A stretch of 19,378 nucleotides of DNA from the NCBI GenBank assembly GCA_023458535.1, contig JAEWYW010000001.1:1-19378 (forward strand), written 5' to 3'. Shown one piece after another: positions 7,336 to 14,297 of this stretch (positions within the stretch are counted from its first letter, which is position 1; each line of letters opens with the position of its first letter). Under the pieces are notes generated by a model that did not search any database, was not told where the DNA came from, and saw only the letters and a program-made list of their open reading frames with translations. Origin of the DNA: Bacteroidota bacterium (lineage in GTDB: Bacteria > Bacteroidota > Bacteroidia > Flavobacteriales > Weeksellaceae). The position numbers were made by a program, and so were the translations under genes.

Positions 7336-7979
7336 TGAGACTAAAAAAACTAAACACGATCGCATTACTGAGCATCTCAACTCTATTCTTCGCTCAAGAA
7401 CAGAATCCAATAAAAGAATCTGCAGATAAACAATTATACATAAAGGGCAATGCCCTATTTATCCCTGTTGGAATCATTAATATAGGATTAGAGCAACAGA
7501 TCACAGATAAAATTACTGTTCAAGGCGATGTTTTTATTTCACCATGGAAATCCTTCTCAGGTCATGAGCTTGAATATTATATGCTTGGCGTCGATGGAAG
7601 ATATTATTTTAAGGAAGTTTTTAAGGGATGGTACTTAGGTGCAAATATTTCTTTTTCAAAATACAAAATTCAAAAATGGAGTTATTGGAACGATGATTTT
7701 TATTATGATGCGGATATTAACCTACTAACAAATAGAATTAATTCTAATCTATACCAAAAAGGACATTCTGTTTTGTTTGGTGTGGTTGGAGGATATCAAT
7801 TCAAAATTGGTAACAGATGGAATATGGACATCTATGCTGGAATCGGAAATTCACAAGATTTTTACAAAGGTTATGACAGAACAACTGGTGAACGTTATGA
7901 CAGTGCACCGGGCTGGAACAGAAGCAGTGAGTGGATTCCGTATAAAGGGGGTATCATGTTATCTTACAGGCTGAAATAA
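7335..7979 (+). CDS. DUF3575-type outer-membrane beta protein, copy 1
   Basis: A 214-residue protein with a signal peptide (MRLKKLNTIALLSISTLFFA, cut before QEQN). The mature part alternates hydrophobic and polar residues with many aromatic ones (GRYYFKEVFKGWYLGANI), as in beta-barrel or beta-sandwich envelope proteins. The pattern of NALFIPVGIINIGLEQQ, QGDVFISPWKSF, GRYYF, VGGYQFK and a final LSYRLK strand fits DUF3575 as I know it. No enzymatic residues are evident, so a structural or surface role is assumed. Its ATG overlaps the stop of the thioredoxin gene by one base. A close paralogue follows. It carries an extra 20 or so residues in the middle (near residues 115-140, WNDDFYYDADINLL) that the paralogue lacks. 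Confidence 0.75.
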   Translation: MRLKKLNTIALLSISTLFFAQEQNPIKESADKQLYIKGNALFIPVGIINIGLEQQITDKITVQGDVFISPWKSFSGHELEYYMLGVDGRYYFKEVFKGWYLGANISFSKYKIQKWSYWNDDFYYDADINLLTNRINSNLYQKGHSVLFGVVGGYQFKIGNRWNMDIYAGIGNSQDFYKGYDRTTGERYDSAPGWNRSSEWIPYKGGIMLSYRLK

Positions 7980-7999
7980 AATTATACAGATTTCTTAAC

Positions 8000-8014
8000 A
8001 AAAGTTAAACTTTT
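8000..8014. repeat. Short palindrome between the two DUF3575 genes
   Basis: AAAAGTT (8000-8006) and AACTTTT (8008-8014) are perfect complements around one A, 20 bases past the stop of copy 1. As an RNA hairpin it would be small and without a T tract beyond its own arm, so it is at best a weak terminator or a protein site. Confidence 0.3.
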
Positions 8015-8055
8015 ACGGATGGCAATTTTTTTGCTTGTAAGGCGTTAGATTGTTA

Positions 8056-8628
8056 ATGAAAAGGAAGGTGAAATACTTATCAATACTAGGTTTTTTTATT
8101 TCAGGATTATTATTCTCTCAAGAGGAAAATCCTATCTTTATAAAGGCAAATGCCAGTTTAATACCATTGGGTCTTGTAAATGTTGGTGCGGAAATAGGAT
8201 TGTCGCAACATTATACCATGCAAGGTGATATATTCGTATCACCCTGGAAATCTTTTTTTGGCAATCATGCTAGAGTAGGTATGGGACATTTGGAGGGAAG
8301 ATATTATTTTTCTGAAGCCTTTAAAAAATGGTATATAGGGGTTAATGCAGGGGTTGGAGTTTTCGACCTTACAAAATGGAACTATAAAGATACCAATCAA
8401 TATCAGCGGGGATTTAATTATATGGTGGGGGCTAGCGTAGGTTATCAGTTTAAGCTTAATGATAAATGGAATTTGGATGCATTTGTTGGTGGTGGCATGT
8501 CCCAAGCATTTTATCATGGTTACGACGGAAATACGGGACAAAGATACGACTCCGCTGAAAAATGGAACAAAAGTGGAGAGTGGATTCCGTATCGTGGTGG
8601 ACTTATGTTATCTTATAAAATTAAATAA
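8056..8628 (+). CDS. DUF3575-type outer-membrane beta protein, copy 2
   Basis: A 190-residue paralogue of the preceding gene. I chose ATG 8056 (MKRKVKYLSILGFF) rather than the in-frame TTG at 8050, since it gives a regular signal peptide ending in FS, cut before QEENPI. Shared blocks with copy 1 include QGDIFVSPWKSF, GRYYFSEAFKKWYIG, VGYQFK and the C-terminal third, where 41 of the last 73 residues are identical. Strand-rich, exported and lacking catalytic motifs, it probably sits in the outer membrane. It is 76 bases from copy 1 and 3 bases before the next small membrane gene, so the three are probably co-transcribed. Tandem duplication followed by divergence is the simplest origin. Confidence 0.75.
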   Translation: MKRKVKYLSILGFFISGLLFSQEENPIFIKANASLIPLGLVNVGAEIGLSQHYTMQGDIFVSPWKSFFGNHARVGMGHLEGRYYFSEAFKKWYIGVNAGVGVFDLTKWNYKDTNQYQRGFNYMVGASVGYQFKLNDKWNLDAFVGGGMSQAFYHGYDGNTGQRYDSAEKWNKSGEWIPYRGGLMLSYKIK

Positions 8629-8631
8629 AAA

Positions 8632-8841
8632 ATGAAATTATTTGGTCGAAATCACATTATTGTAAGCATTATAACCTTTGCGATATTATTCGCTATGAAC
8701 TATATTGGGAATGATCTTCCGGACAAACTGGAAAGATCTATTCTTACCGCAATCTTCGGAGTGATTGGTTTGAGTATAGGAATGTTTGTCCTGTATAAAA
8801 ACAAGGATGATAAAGATGACCGATTTAAAAATTTAGATTGA
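8632..8841 (+). CDS. Small two-helix membrane protein, unknown
   Basis: A 69-residue protein with two predicted membrane helices (about 8-24 and 38-55) joined by a short charged loop (NDLPDKLERS). A charged tail (KNKDDKDDRFKNLD) follows, and both ends are probably in the cytoplasm. It starts 3 bases after the upstream stop, so it is very likely the last gene of the thioredoxin-DUF3575 group. I do not recognise a family. Confidence 0.65.
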   Translation: MKLFGRNHIIVSIITFAILFAMNYIGNDLPDKLERSILTAIFGVIGLSIGMFVLYKNKDDKDDRFKNLD

Positions 8842-8843
8842 TA

Positions 8844-10040
8844 TTAGTCGGGATACTGAAGATATTTTTGTCTAATTTTTTCAAAGTCTTCCAAACCTTT
8901 TTTCCATGTTTTTTTTATCTCTGACGAACTTTTATGAGCCATAATCTGTTTTCTTAACTCATCAGTTCCTGCCAACTTGTCAAAGAAGAGATTTTGTAAA
9001 AAGAAACTCTGCGTTGGATTTTTATAATTAGCATAGGCTTTCAAAAGCCAATCAAGATTCAGCATCCTTAAATCTTCGGAATAATTAGATAGGTTTTCAC
9101 CATAACACAACTTTCCATTTAGGAAAGGATCTTTGGCTCCAAAGTTTGGTTTTGGCGTAAATTGGTAAGGTAATTTTGTGGTCCAAGGTGAACCATATAT
9201 TTGAAAAGGCAAATCTGTTCCACGTCCTACAGAAACCTGTGTTCCTTCAAAAAAACATAAACTCGGATATAAATTGATAGATTGAGCATTAGGAAGGTTA
9301 GGTGATGGCATTGCCAAAACTCCGTAACGCTGTTTCTTATGATAATTTTTCATGGGAATTACGGTATATTTTGCCTGAACCCCATTTTTCAACCACCTTT
9401 CACCATTGACCATTTTACCATATTCACCAATAGTTAAACCGTACACAACAGGAACATTATGCATTCCTACAAAACTCTTCCATTTGTCTTTTAGAACTGG
9501 GCCATCGATATAACCATCATGCGGATTAGGACGATCTAATAACAAGACTTCAATATTATTTTCGGCTGCTGCTTCCATTACATATGTAAGCGTCGAGATA
9601 TAAGTATAAAACCGAACACCAACATCTTGGATATCAAATAATATTAAGTCAATACCTTTTAAATACTCAGGTTTTGGTTTTTTATTATCACCATACAGGG
9701 AAACAATGGCAATTCCCGTTTTGGAGTCAACACCATTTTTCACCGTTTCGCCAGCGTCAGCAGTTCCACGAAAACCGTGTTCTGGTGCAAAAATAGATTT
9801 TATCTTAATGTTATTCTTTACTAAAAAATCTACCAAATGCGTTTTATCTTTTAAAAGTCCTGTTTGGTTGGTTACTATACCTATCGTTTTGTTCTTTAAT
9901 AAAGGTAAATAAAGCTCTGGTTGCTCGGCGCCAGTTTTAAATTCTGCATTTACTGCGTTTTGAGCTTTAAAATATGGTAAACTTCCAATAAAAATTAGGC
10001 AAATAAGAAGTAAATTTTTAATTTTGGATTTTAAATTCAT
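8844..10040 (-). CDS. namZ: Exo-beta-N-acetylmuramidase NamZ-type (DUF1343) protein
   Basis: A 398-residue exported protein of the DUF1343 family. Members characterised as NamZ (GH171) release terminal N-acetylmuramic acid from peptidoglycan fragments, so a role in cell-wall recycling is likely. I place the start at ATG 10040, giving a signal peptide (MNLKSKIKNLLLICLIFIGS, cut around residue 26). Upstream in-frame codons would only add a non-homologous stretch that overlaps the divergent gene. Family motifs include VTNQTGLL, FAPEHGFRG, FDIQDVGVRFYTYIS, LDRPNPHDG, a FEGTQVSVGRGTDLPF block and GSPW. The stop is 2 bases from the convergent small membrane gene, and the start is 4 bases from the start of the permease. 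A TATCTTTG -7 box (10093-10086) may drive it. Confidence 0.9.
   Translation of the reverse strand: MNLKSKIKNLLLICLIFIGSLPYFKAQNAVNAEFKTGAEQPELYLPLLKNKTIGIVTNQTGLLKDKTHLVDFLVKNNIKIKSIFAPEHGFRGTADAGETVKNGVDSKTGIAIVSLYGDNKKPKPEYLKGIDLILFDIQDVGVRFYTYISTLTYVMEAAAENNIEVLLLDRPNPHDGYIDGPVLKDKWKSFVGMHNVPVVYGLTIGEYGKMVNGERWLKNGVQAKYTVIPMKNYHKKQRYGVLAMPSPNLPNAQSINLYPSLCFFEGTQVSVGRGTDLPFQIYGSPWTTKLPYQFTPKPNFGAKDPFLNGKLCYGENLSNYSEDLRMLNLDWLLKAYANYKNPTQSFFLQNLFFDKLAGTDELRKQIMAHKSSSEIKKTWKKGLEDFEKIRQKYLQYPD
10019..10026 (+). promoter_or_regulatory. Possible -7 box for the ABC permease
   Basis: TAATTTTG matches TAnnTTTG. The box lies inside the 5' end of namZ and covers the upstream TTG (10024), which argues for the later start at 10045. 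No clear -33 element was found. Confidence 0.35.
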
Positions 10041-10044
10041 AAGA

Positions 10045-11277
10045 TTGAAATTTCCTTTATATTTTTCTAAAAAAATCGCATTTTCCAAAGATAACAAAAA
10101 TAATCTATCAAGGATTATCATCTTTATTGGTCGACTTTCTGTAGCATTAGGAATCATAGTTTCCTTAATTACAATTTCTACCGGATTTGGTTCTAAAAGA
10201 GCCATTAAAGAAAGATTGGCAGATTTCAGTGGTCATATTACAGTGAAATCCACAAGAAGTAATTCTTCTTATAATTCATCGGTTTTAGATAAAGAAGGTT
10301 TAAAAGTTGAGGATATTAAAAAACTTTCAGATGTAGATCATGTTCAGAAATACGCCACAGTAACTGGAATCTTGAGAAATGAGCATAATTTTGCCGGAAT
10401 TATATTTAAAGGAATTGGGAAAGATTTCGATCATGAAAGGTTCAAAAAGTTTTTAATTGCAGGCACAACACCAAAAATAACAGAAAAAGGTTTTCACTCT
10501 GGAATTACGATTTCAGAAAAAATTGCCAGTGATTTACACCTTAAAACCAAAGACAGCATTGTCGCTATTTTTTCAAGAGAAAACCAACAACAGCCTATCT
10601 ACAGAAAGTTTGAAGTGGTTGGAATCTACAAAACCGACATCAAAATGATTGATGATATGTTTGTTATTGGTGGAATTAATCATGTAACAAAAATACAGGA
10701 TATGCCAAGTGACGAAGTGGGTGGATTAGATATTTTTCTGCATGATGTAAACGACATCGATAAAGATTTTCCAGCCATTGAAAAATTGGTAGGCTACAAA
10801 AATTACGCAGAAAAAGCCACAGATAAATACCCTCAAATAACAGACTGGATCAATATTTTCGACACCAATATCGCCTTAATCATCTCATTGATGCTTATTG
10901 TTGTGATTATAAATATCGTGATGGTTTTGCTAATTCTGATCATTGAAAGAACCAACTCTATAGGTCTTCTAAAAACTTTGGGTGCTACCAATTCTCAAAT
11001 CAGAGCAACCTTCATCAATTATACTTTAATAATTATGGTGCCTGGACTTTTATATGGTAATGCCATAGGAATTTCATTGTTGCTGATTCAAAAACTTACG
11101 GGTGTTTTAAAACTTAATCCAGAGAATTATTATGTGAGTACGGTTCCTGTGGATTTAAATCCAATCGCGATATTATCAATCTCTGCAGGCATTCTTATTA
11201 TCTCTGGTTTAGCACTTATTATTCCGAGTTATCTTATAAGTAAAATTTCCCCTGTTAAAGCCATTAAATACAATTAA
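10045..11277 (+). CDS. LolC/LolE-type ABC transporter permease
   Basis: A 410-residue inner-membrane protein. I chose TTG 10045 (MKFPLYFSKKIAFSKDNKNN) because flavobacterial relatives begin this way; TTG 10024 would add seven residues and sits in a possible promoter. The layout is that of MacB/FtsX-type permeases: one helix near residues 24-48, a large periplasmic domain (about 50-270, beginning KRAIKERLADFSGHITV), then three helices. The coupling segment ERTNSIGLLKTLGATNSQIR and the C-terminal PVKAIKYN are family marks. It probably works with a LolD-like ATPase encoded elsewhere to release lipoproteins or lipids from the inner membrane. LolC versus LolE cannot be decided here. It is divergent from namZ. 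Confidence 0.88.
   Translation: MKFPLYFSKKIAFSKDNKNNLSRIIIFIGRLSVALGIIVSLITISTGFGSKRAIKERLADFSGHITVKSTRSNSSYNSSVLDKEGLKVEDIKKLSDVDHVQKYATVTGILRNEHNFAGIIFKGIGKDFDHERFKKFLIAGTTPKITEKGFHSGITISEKIASDLHLKTKDSIVAIFSRENQQQPIYRKFEVVGIYKTDIKMIDDMFVIGGINHVTKIQDMPSDEVGGLDIFLHDVNDIDKDFPAIEKLVGYKNYAEKATDKYPQITDWINIFDTNIALIISLMLIVVIINIVMVLLILIIERTNSIGLLKTLGATNSQIRATFINYTLIIMVPGLLYGNAIGISLLLIQKLTGVLKLNPENYYVSTVPVDLNPIAILSISAGILIISGLALIIPSYLISKISPVKAIKYN
10086..10093 (-). promoter_or_regulatory. Possible -7 box for namZ inside the permease gene
   Basis: On the minus strand TATCTTTG (10093-10086), with another match, TATTTTTG, at 10102-10095. The leader would be about 40 bases. The site codes for FSKDNKNN of the permease and no -33 element stands out, so it could be chance. 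Confidence 0.35.
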
Positions 11278-11291
11278 TCGGTAAATTATCC

Positions 11292-11299
11292 TATCTTTG
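11292..11299 (+). promoter_or_regulatory. -7 box of the cystathionine-synthase-like gene
   Basis: TATCTTTG lies 19 bases before ATG 11319, giving a leader of about 15 bases. No clear TTG is found 17-23 bases upstream. It is in the 41-base gap after the permease stop, so the gene need not depend on the permease promoter. Confidence 0.5.
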
Positions 11300-11318
11300 C
11301 TTTTCTTTTATAAAAAAT

Positions 11319-12302
11319 ATGAAATACGCAAATAATATTTTAGAAACCATTGGTAATACACCTTTGGTAAAATTAAATAAAGTTTTAGGTGATGATTTTC
11401 CAGCATTGGTTTTAGCAAAAGTGGAAACCTTTAATCCTGGAAATTCTGTAAAAGATAGAATGGCGGTTAAGATGATTGAAGATGCGGAAAAAGACGGCCG
11501 CCTAAAACCTGGTGGAACCATTATTGAAGGAACTTCAGGAAATACAGGAATGGGTTTGGCTCTCGCAGCAATTATAAAAGGTTACAAATGTATTTTCGTA
11601 ACCAACTCTAAACAGTCTAAGGAAAAGTGTGATATTTTACGTGCCGTAGGTGCTGAAGTAATCGTTTGTCCCACAGATGTAAAACCTACAGATCCACGTT
11701 CTTATTACTCGGTTTCAAAAAGATTGGCTAACGAAACAGAAAACGGCTGGTATGTTAATCAATACGACAATTTATCTAACAGACAAGCACATTACGAATC
11801 TACGGCACCAGAAATTTGGGATCAGACAGATGGTCAGCTAACACATTTTGTTGTAGGTGCAGGAACGGGAGGAACTATAACGGGTTGTGGAAAATTTTTT
11901 AAAGAAAAAAATCCTGATATTAAAATAATTGGTGTTGACACTTATGGGTCAATTTTGAAAGAATATCACGAGACTGGAGAAATACATTACGATCATGCCT
12001 ATTCATATATTACAGAAGGAATTGGTGAGGATATTATTCCTGAAAATTATGACATGTCTGTGATCGATCATTTCGAGAAAGTTACGGATAAAGATGGAGC
12101 AATTTTCGCAAGAAAGCTGGCAAAAGAAGAAGGTATTTTCTGTGGTTATTCTGCTGGAAGTGCCATTGCTACGTTATCTCAAATGAAAGATCAGTTCACG
12201 AAAGATGATGTTATTGTTGTTTTGCTTCATGACCACGGAAGTCGTTATGTAGGTAAAATATACAATGATGATTGGATGAGAGAAATGGGTTGGTTGGATT
12301 AA
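11319..12302 (+). CDS. PLP-dependent cysteine synthase / cystathionine beta-synthase-like enzyme
   Basis: A 327-residue fold-type II PLP enzyme. The PLP lysine is K45 in GNSVKDRM, the substrate loop is EGTSGNTGMG and the phosphate loop is GAGTGGTITG. These motifs are shared by cysteine synthase and cystathionine beta-synthase (CBS). Several blocks lean to CBS: KMIEDAEKDGRLKPGGTIIE, YEVEGIG-like YITEGIGEDIIP, and the end SRYVGKIYNDDWMREMGWL, which resembles the end of the CBS catalytic core. It has no regulatory CBS-domain pair. It may thus condense serine and homocysteine, or make cysteine from O-acetylserine; the sequence alone does not settle which. It is likely monocistronic, with its own -7 box and a very strong terminator. 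Confidence 0.85.
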   Translation: MKYANNILETIGNTPLVKLNKVLGDDFPALVLAKVETFNPGNSVKDRMAVKMIEDAEKDGRLKPGGTIIEGTSGNTGMGLALAAIIKGYKCIFVTNSKQSKEKCDILRAVGAEVIVCPTDVKPTDPRSYYSVSKRLANETENGWYVNQYDNLSNRQAHYESTAPEIWDQTDGQLTHFVVGAGTGGTITGCGKFFKEKNPDIKIIGVDTYGSILKEYHETGEIHYDHAYSYITEGIGEDIIPENYDMSVIDHFEKVTDKDGAIFARKLAKEEGIFCGYSAGSAIATLSQMKDQFTKDDVIVVLLHDHGSRYVGKIYNDDWMREMGWLD

Positions 12303-12317
12303 GCTGAAATTTAAAAT

Positions 12318-12366
12318 AAAAAAAGAAGGGTTTCGGCGCCGCAGGCGCCGAAACCCTCTTTTTTTT
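12318..12366 (+). terminator. Very strong terminator of the cysteine/cystathionine synthase gene
   Basis: GGGTTTCGGCGCC (12328-12340) and GGCGCCGAAACCC (12344-12356) pair perfectly around GCA. The stem is extended by the A-rich left and T-rich right flanks, allowing one bulge. It is far more GC-rich than its surroundings. Confidence 0.9.
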
Positions 12367-12385
12367 AAATTCTTTAACTCCAAAA

Positions 12386-12418
12386 AAAAAGCAGACATCA
12401 ATATGATGCCTGCTTTTT
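12386..12418 (-). terminator. Terminator of the 11-mer repeat protein gene
   Basis: AAAAAGCAG and CTGCTTTTT flank an A-C mismatch and a CATCA/TGATG inner stem with an ATA loop. The T tract on the minus strand is nine bases. It lies 28 bases past the stop at 12446 and could also act on the plus strand. Confidence 0.8.
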
Positions 12419-12445
12419 CTGATAATATATACGACTTAAAAATTT

Positions 12446-12778
12446 CTAGTTGGTCTCTTTTCTGATTTCAGATTTTACATCTTCAGCAGCATCTTTAGTC
12501 TTATCCCAAGCGTCGTTTGCAAAATCTTTGGTTTTGTTCCATGCTTCTGCAGCAGAATCTTTTGCAGTATCCCATGCATCAGAAACATTATTTTTTACTC
12601 TATCATACCATTCGTCTTCATTTGCTTCTTGGTTTTGTTCTTTTTTTTCTTGAACATAATCTCTAGCTCTATCAGCCAAATCAGAAATTTTCCATTTCGC
12701 ATCATTTGCAGCGTTTCTTAAATTGTTTTCTGCATTGTTGATAGCATTTTCTGCTTTGTTGTAATCTCTATTGTCCAT
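12446..12778 (-). CDS. LEA/apolipoprotein-like amphipathic 11-mer repeat protein
   Basis: A 110-residue, very hydrophilic, charged, helical protein with no signal peptide and no cysteine. Residues 68-100 are three exact-length 11-residue repeats: AWDTAKDSAAE, AWNKTKDFAND and AWDKTKDAAED. Earlier parts (about 10-40) look like weaker Asn/Ala-rich helical repeats. Such 11-mers occur in group 3 LEA proteins, apolipoprotein-like helices and CsbD/YtxH-like stress proteins. They typically coat membranes or protect proteins under desiccation or salt stress. That role is inferred and not shown. The gene stands alone between terminators and is preceded by a 10-bp inverted repeat at 12796-12837, which may be its control site. 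I found no standard -7 box. Confidence 0.75.
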   Translation of the reverse strand: MDNRDYNKAENAINNAENNLRNAANDAKWKISDLADRARDYVQEKKEQNQEANEDEWYDRVKNNVSDAWDTAKDSAAEAWNKTKDFANDAWDKTKDAAEDVKSEIRKETN

Positions 12779-12795
12779 AACTTTTTTCTTTTTTA

Positions 12796-12837
12796 ATTAT
12801 AAGATAAGACGCAATAAGTATTCCTAAATCTTATAAT
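12796..12837. promoter_or_regulatory. 10-bp perfect inverted repeat upstream of the 11-mer repeat gene
   Basis: ATTATAAGAT (12796-12805) and ATCTTATAAT (12828-12837) are perfect complements separated by 22 bases. The near arm is 17 bases before the start codon at 12778. It lies where the promoter or leader should be, so it may be an operator or a leader stem. It is AT-rich, which raises the chance of coincidence. Confidence 0.4.
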
Positions 12838-12977
12838 GAAAAGTTAAAATTTTCATAAGCTTTAATAATTAAATTAATTGACTTTTTTAATAATGGAGTT
12901 TGAGTAAATTGATATGTTGTCTATAAGAAAATGATTGACATAGGATTATTTGATGAAAGAAAAGTAAACAAATCATG

Positions 12978-13012
12978 AAAAAAGGATTTCAAAAATATTG
13001 AAATCCTTTTTT
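12978..13012 (-). terminator. Terminator of the nucleoside phosphorylase gene
   Basis: AAAAAAGGATTTCAA (12978-12992) and TTGAAATCCTTTTTT (12998-13012) pair perfectly over 15 bp around a five-base loop. It starts 3 bases past the stop on the minus strand. The T tract on the minus strand is followed by ATG-free AT-rich DNA. Confidence 0.88.
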
Positions 13013-13015
13013 GTG

Positions 13016-13870
13016 TTACTTAATAATTCGATCTAACACCCATTCAATTGTCATTTTCTCGGAGGCATGATGATCCGACGAAAACTCTCCCCGCCTGCGG
13101 TTAGCAATTACGCAGTTAACGGTAAGCGCCTTATGCCCTAACAATTTGGAAAGTCCATAAATCGCAGAAGTTTCCATCTCGAAATTACTGACTCCTAAGT
13201 CATTCAAATTTTCTAAAAACTGGTCGTCTAAAGCCTTTAAACGAAGTTGTCTTCCTTGTGGTGCATAGAAACCTGGGAAAGTTGCTGTATTTCCAATATA
13301 TTTGGCGTCTTTATAAAGCTTAGAAAGTTCTTCAGACCAATCAGAAAAATACAATAACGGCTTAATAGTGGGATAAGGAAATTTCTCCAAAAAACTTTTA
13401 GAAAAATCATTCTCAAATTGGTAATTTTGATAAAAATGCAGCAGCCCATCTAAACCTACAACGTTTTTAGTAACCAGCATATTATCAACCTGAATGTCAG
13501 GATTCACACTTCCACAAGTTCCTAAACGGAATAGTTGTAAGGATTTATTTTCAGATTTAAATTCTTTATTTTTTAAATCAATATTTACCAGAGCATCCAG
13601 CTCGTTCATCACAATATCAATATTCTCTGTTCCAATGCCCGTAGACATTACAGTAATTCTTTCACCACGCAAAACTCCGGTATGGGTGTAGAACTCCCGT
13701 TTATTCTTTTTTACTTCAACCTTGTCAAAATATTTCGAAACCTTCGGCACTCTGTCCGGATCTCCAACAAGAATAATCTTTTCAGCAATATCTTCGGGAA
13801 GAAGATTCAAATGGTAAACACTTCCATCATCATTCAGTACCAGCTCCGACGCTGCTAGTTTATTAAGCAT
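13016..13870 (-). CDS. Nucleoside phosphorylase (uridine/purine phosphorylase family)
   Basis: A 284-residue protein starting at ATG 13870 (MLNKLAASELVLN). A longer frame to 13927 only adds unrelated residues that overlap the upstream gene. It splits nucleosides with phosphate into a base and ribose-1-phosphate for nucleotide salvage. Seen motifs are GDPDR at 36-40 (phosphate loop), STGIG at 76-80, GTCGSV at 117-122, FEMETSAIYGL near 230-240 (ribose-binding Met-Glu) and CVIANRRRGEF. These match the PNP/UDP phosphorylase superfamily. Whether uridine or a purine is preferred is not clear. It is 46 bases downstream of the SUI1 gene in the same direction and probably shares its transcript, ending at the terminator at 12978. 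Confidence 0.88.
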   Translation of the reverse strand: MLNKLAASELVLNDDGSVYHLNLLPEDIAEKIILVGDPDRVPKVSKYFDKVEVKKNKREFYTHTGVLRGERITVMSTGIGTENIDIVMNELDALVNIDLKNKEFKSENKSLQLFRLGTCGSVNPDIQVDNMLVTKNVVGLDGLLHFYQNYQFENDFSKSFLEKFPYPTIKPLLYFSDWSEELSKLYKDAKYIGNTATFPGFYAPQGRQLRLKALDDQFLENLNDLGVSNFEMETSAIYGLSKLLGHKALTVNCVIANRRRGEFSSDHHASEKMTIEWVLDRIIK

Positions 13871-13916
13871 ATTTATATTTTTAATTGTTTTTTTTGAATG
13901 CAAATTTGCCCTAAAA

Positions 13917-14240
13917 CTAACCACCAACTCGTTTAGTCTTGTAGCCCATTTCCTTTAAAATGGCCATAATTTTATCTCTGTTATCACCTTGAATAATGAT
14001 ACTTCCATCTTTTTCAGAACCTCCAATGCCTAGCTGAGTTTTTATCTTTTTCGAAATTTTTTTCAATTCCTCATCACTGCCCTCAAAACCTTCAATTAGC
14101 GTCACAGGCTTACCATTTCTTCCTTTTTTTTCAAACTTGCAAACCAAAGGTTCTTTCTGTACAAATTTTTCTTCTGGCATTTCAAAATCTTGCTCCTCAT
14201 GCTCGGGGAATAGATTTTTTAGTTGATCTCTTAAATCCAT
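13917..14240 (-). CDS. yciH: SUI1/YciH translation initiation factor-like protein
   Basis: A 107-residue protein (E. coli YciH has 108). The first 30 residues are acidic and variable. The SUI1 domain follows from about residue 34 to the end, with the RNGKPVTLIEGF strand, a charged helix (DEELKKISKKIKTQ), GIGGSEKDGSIIIQGD and the C-terminal GYKTKRVGG. This is the bacterial counterpart of eukaryotic eIF1; it is thought to act on the small subunit during initiation and to discourage poor start sites. It is cytoplasmic. Upstream, a TAAATTTG box ends 4 bases before ATG 14240, which suggests a leaderless mRNA. The nucleoside phosphorylase gene follows after 46 bases and is likely in the same transcript. 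Confidence 0.92.
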   Translation of the reverse strand: MDLRDQLKNLFPEHEEQDFEMPEEKFVQKEPLVCKFEKKGRNGKPVTLIEGFEGSDEELKKISKKIKTQLGIGGSEKDGSIIIQGDNRDKIMAILKEMGYKTKRVGG

Positions 14241-14244
14241 ACAA

Positions 14245-14252
14245 CAAATTTA
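14245..14252 (-). promoter_or_regulatory. -7 box directly before the SUI1/YciH gene
   Basis: On the minus strand TAAATTTG (14252-14245), followed by TTGT and then ATG 14240. A TTG at 14270-14268 is 15 bases upstream, short of the usual 17-23. Transcription would begin at or near the start codon. Confidence 0.5.
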
Positions 14253-14297
14253 CGATAAAAAGACTTTCAAGATGTGGACTATTGGTTAAAAATTAGA

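Noticed and set aside
8050..8055. TTG start for DUF3575 copy 2
   Set aside because: ATG 8056 is two codons further and gives a standard signal peptide.
10041..10205. 55-codon N-terminal extension of the NamZ frame
   Set aside because: It would remove the signal peptide from the N-terminus and overlap the divergent permease. The extension has no family similarity that I can see.
13871..13927. 19-codon extension of the nucleoside phosphorylase
   Set aside because: It overlaps the end of the yciH gene and adds a basic segment not found in the family; ATG 13870 gives the normal start.
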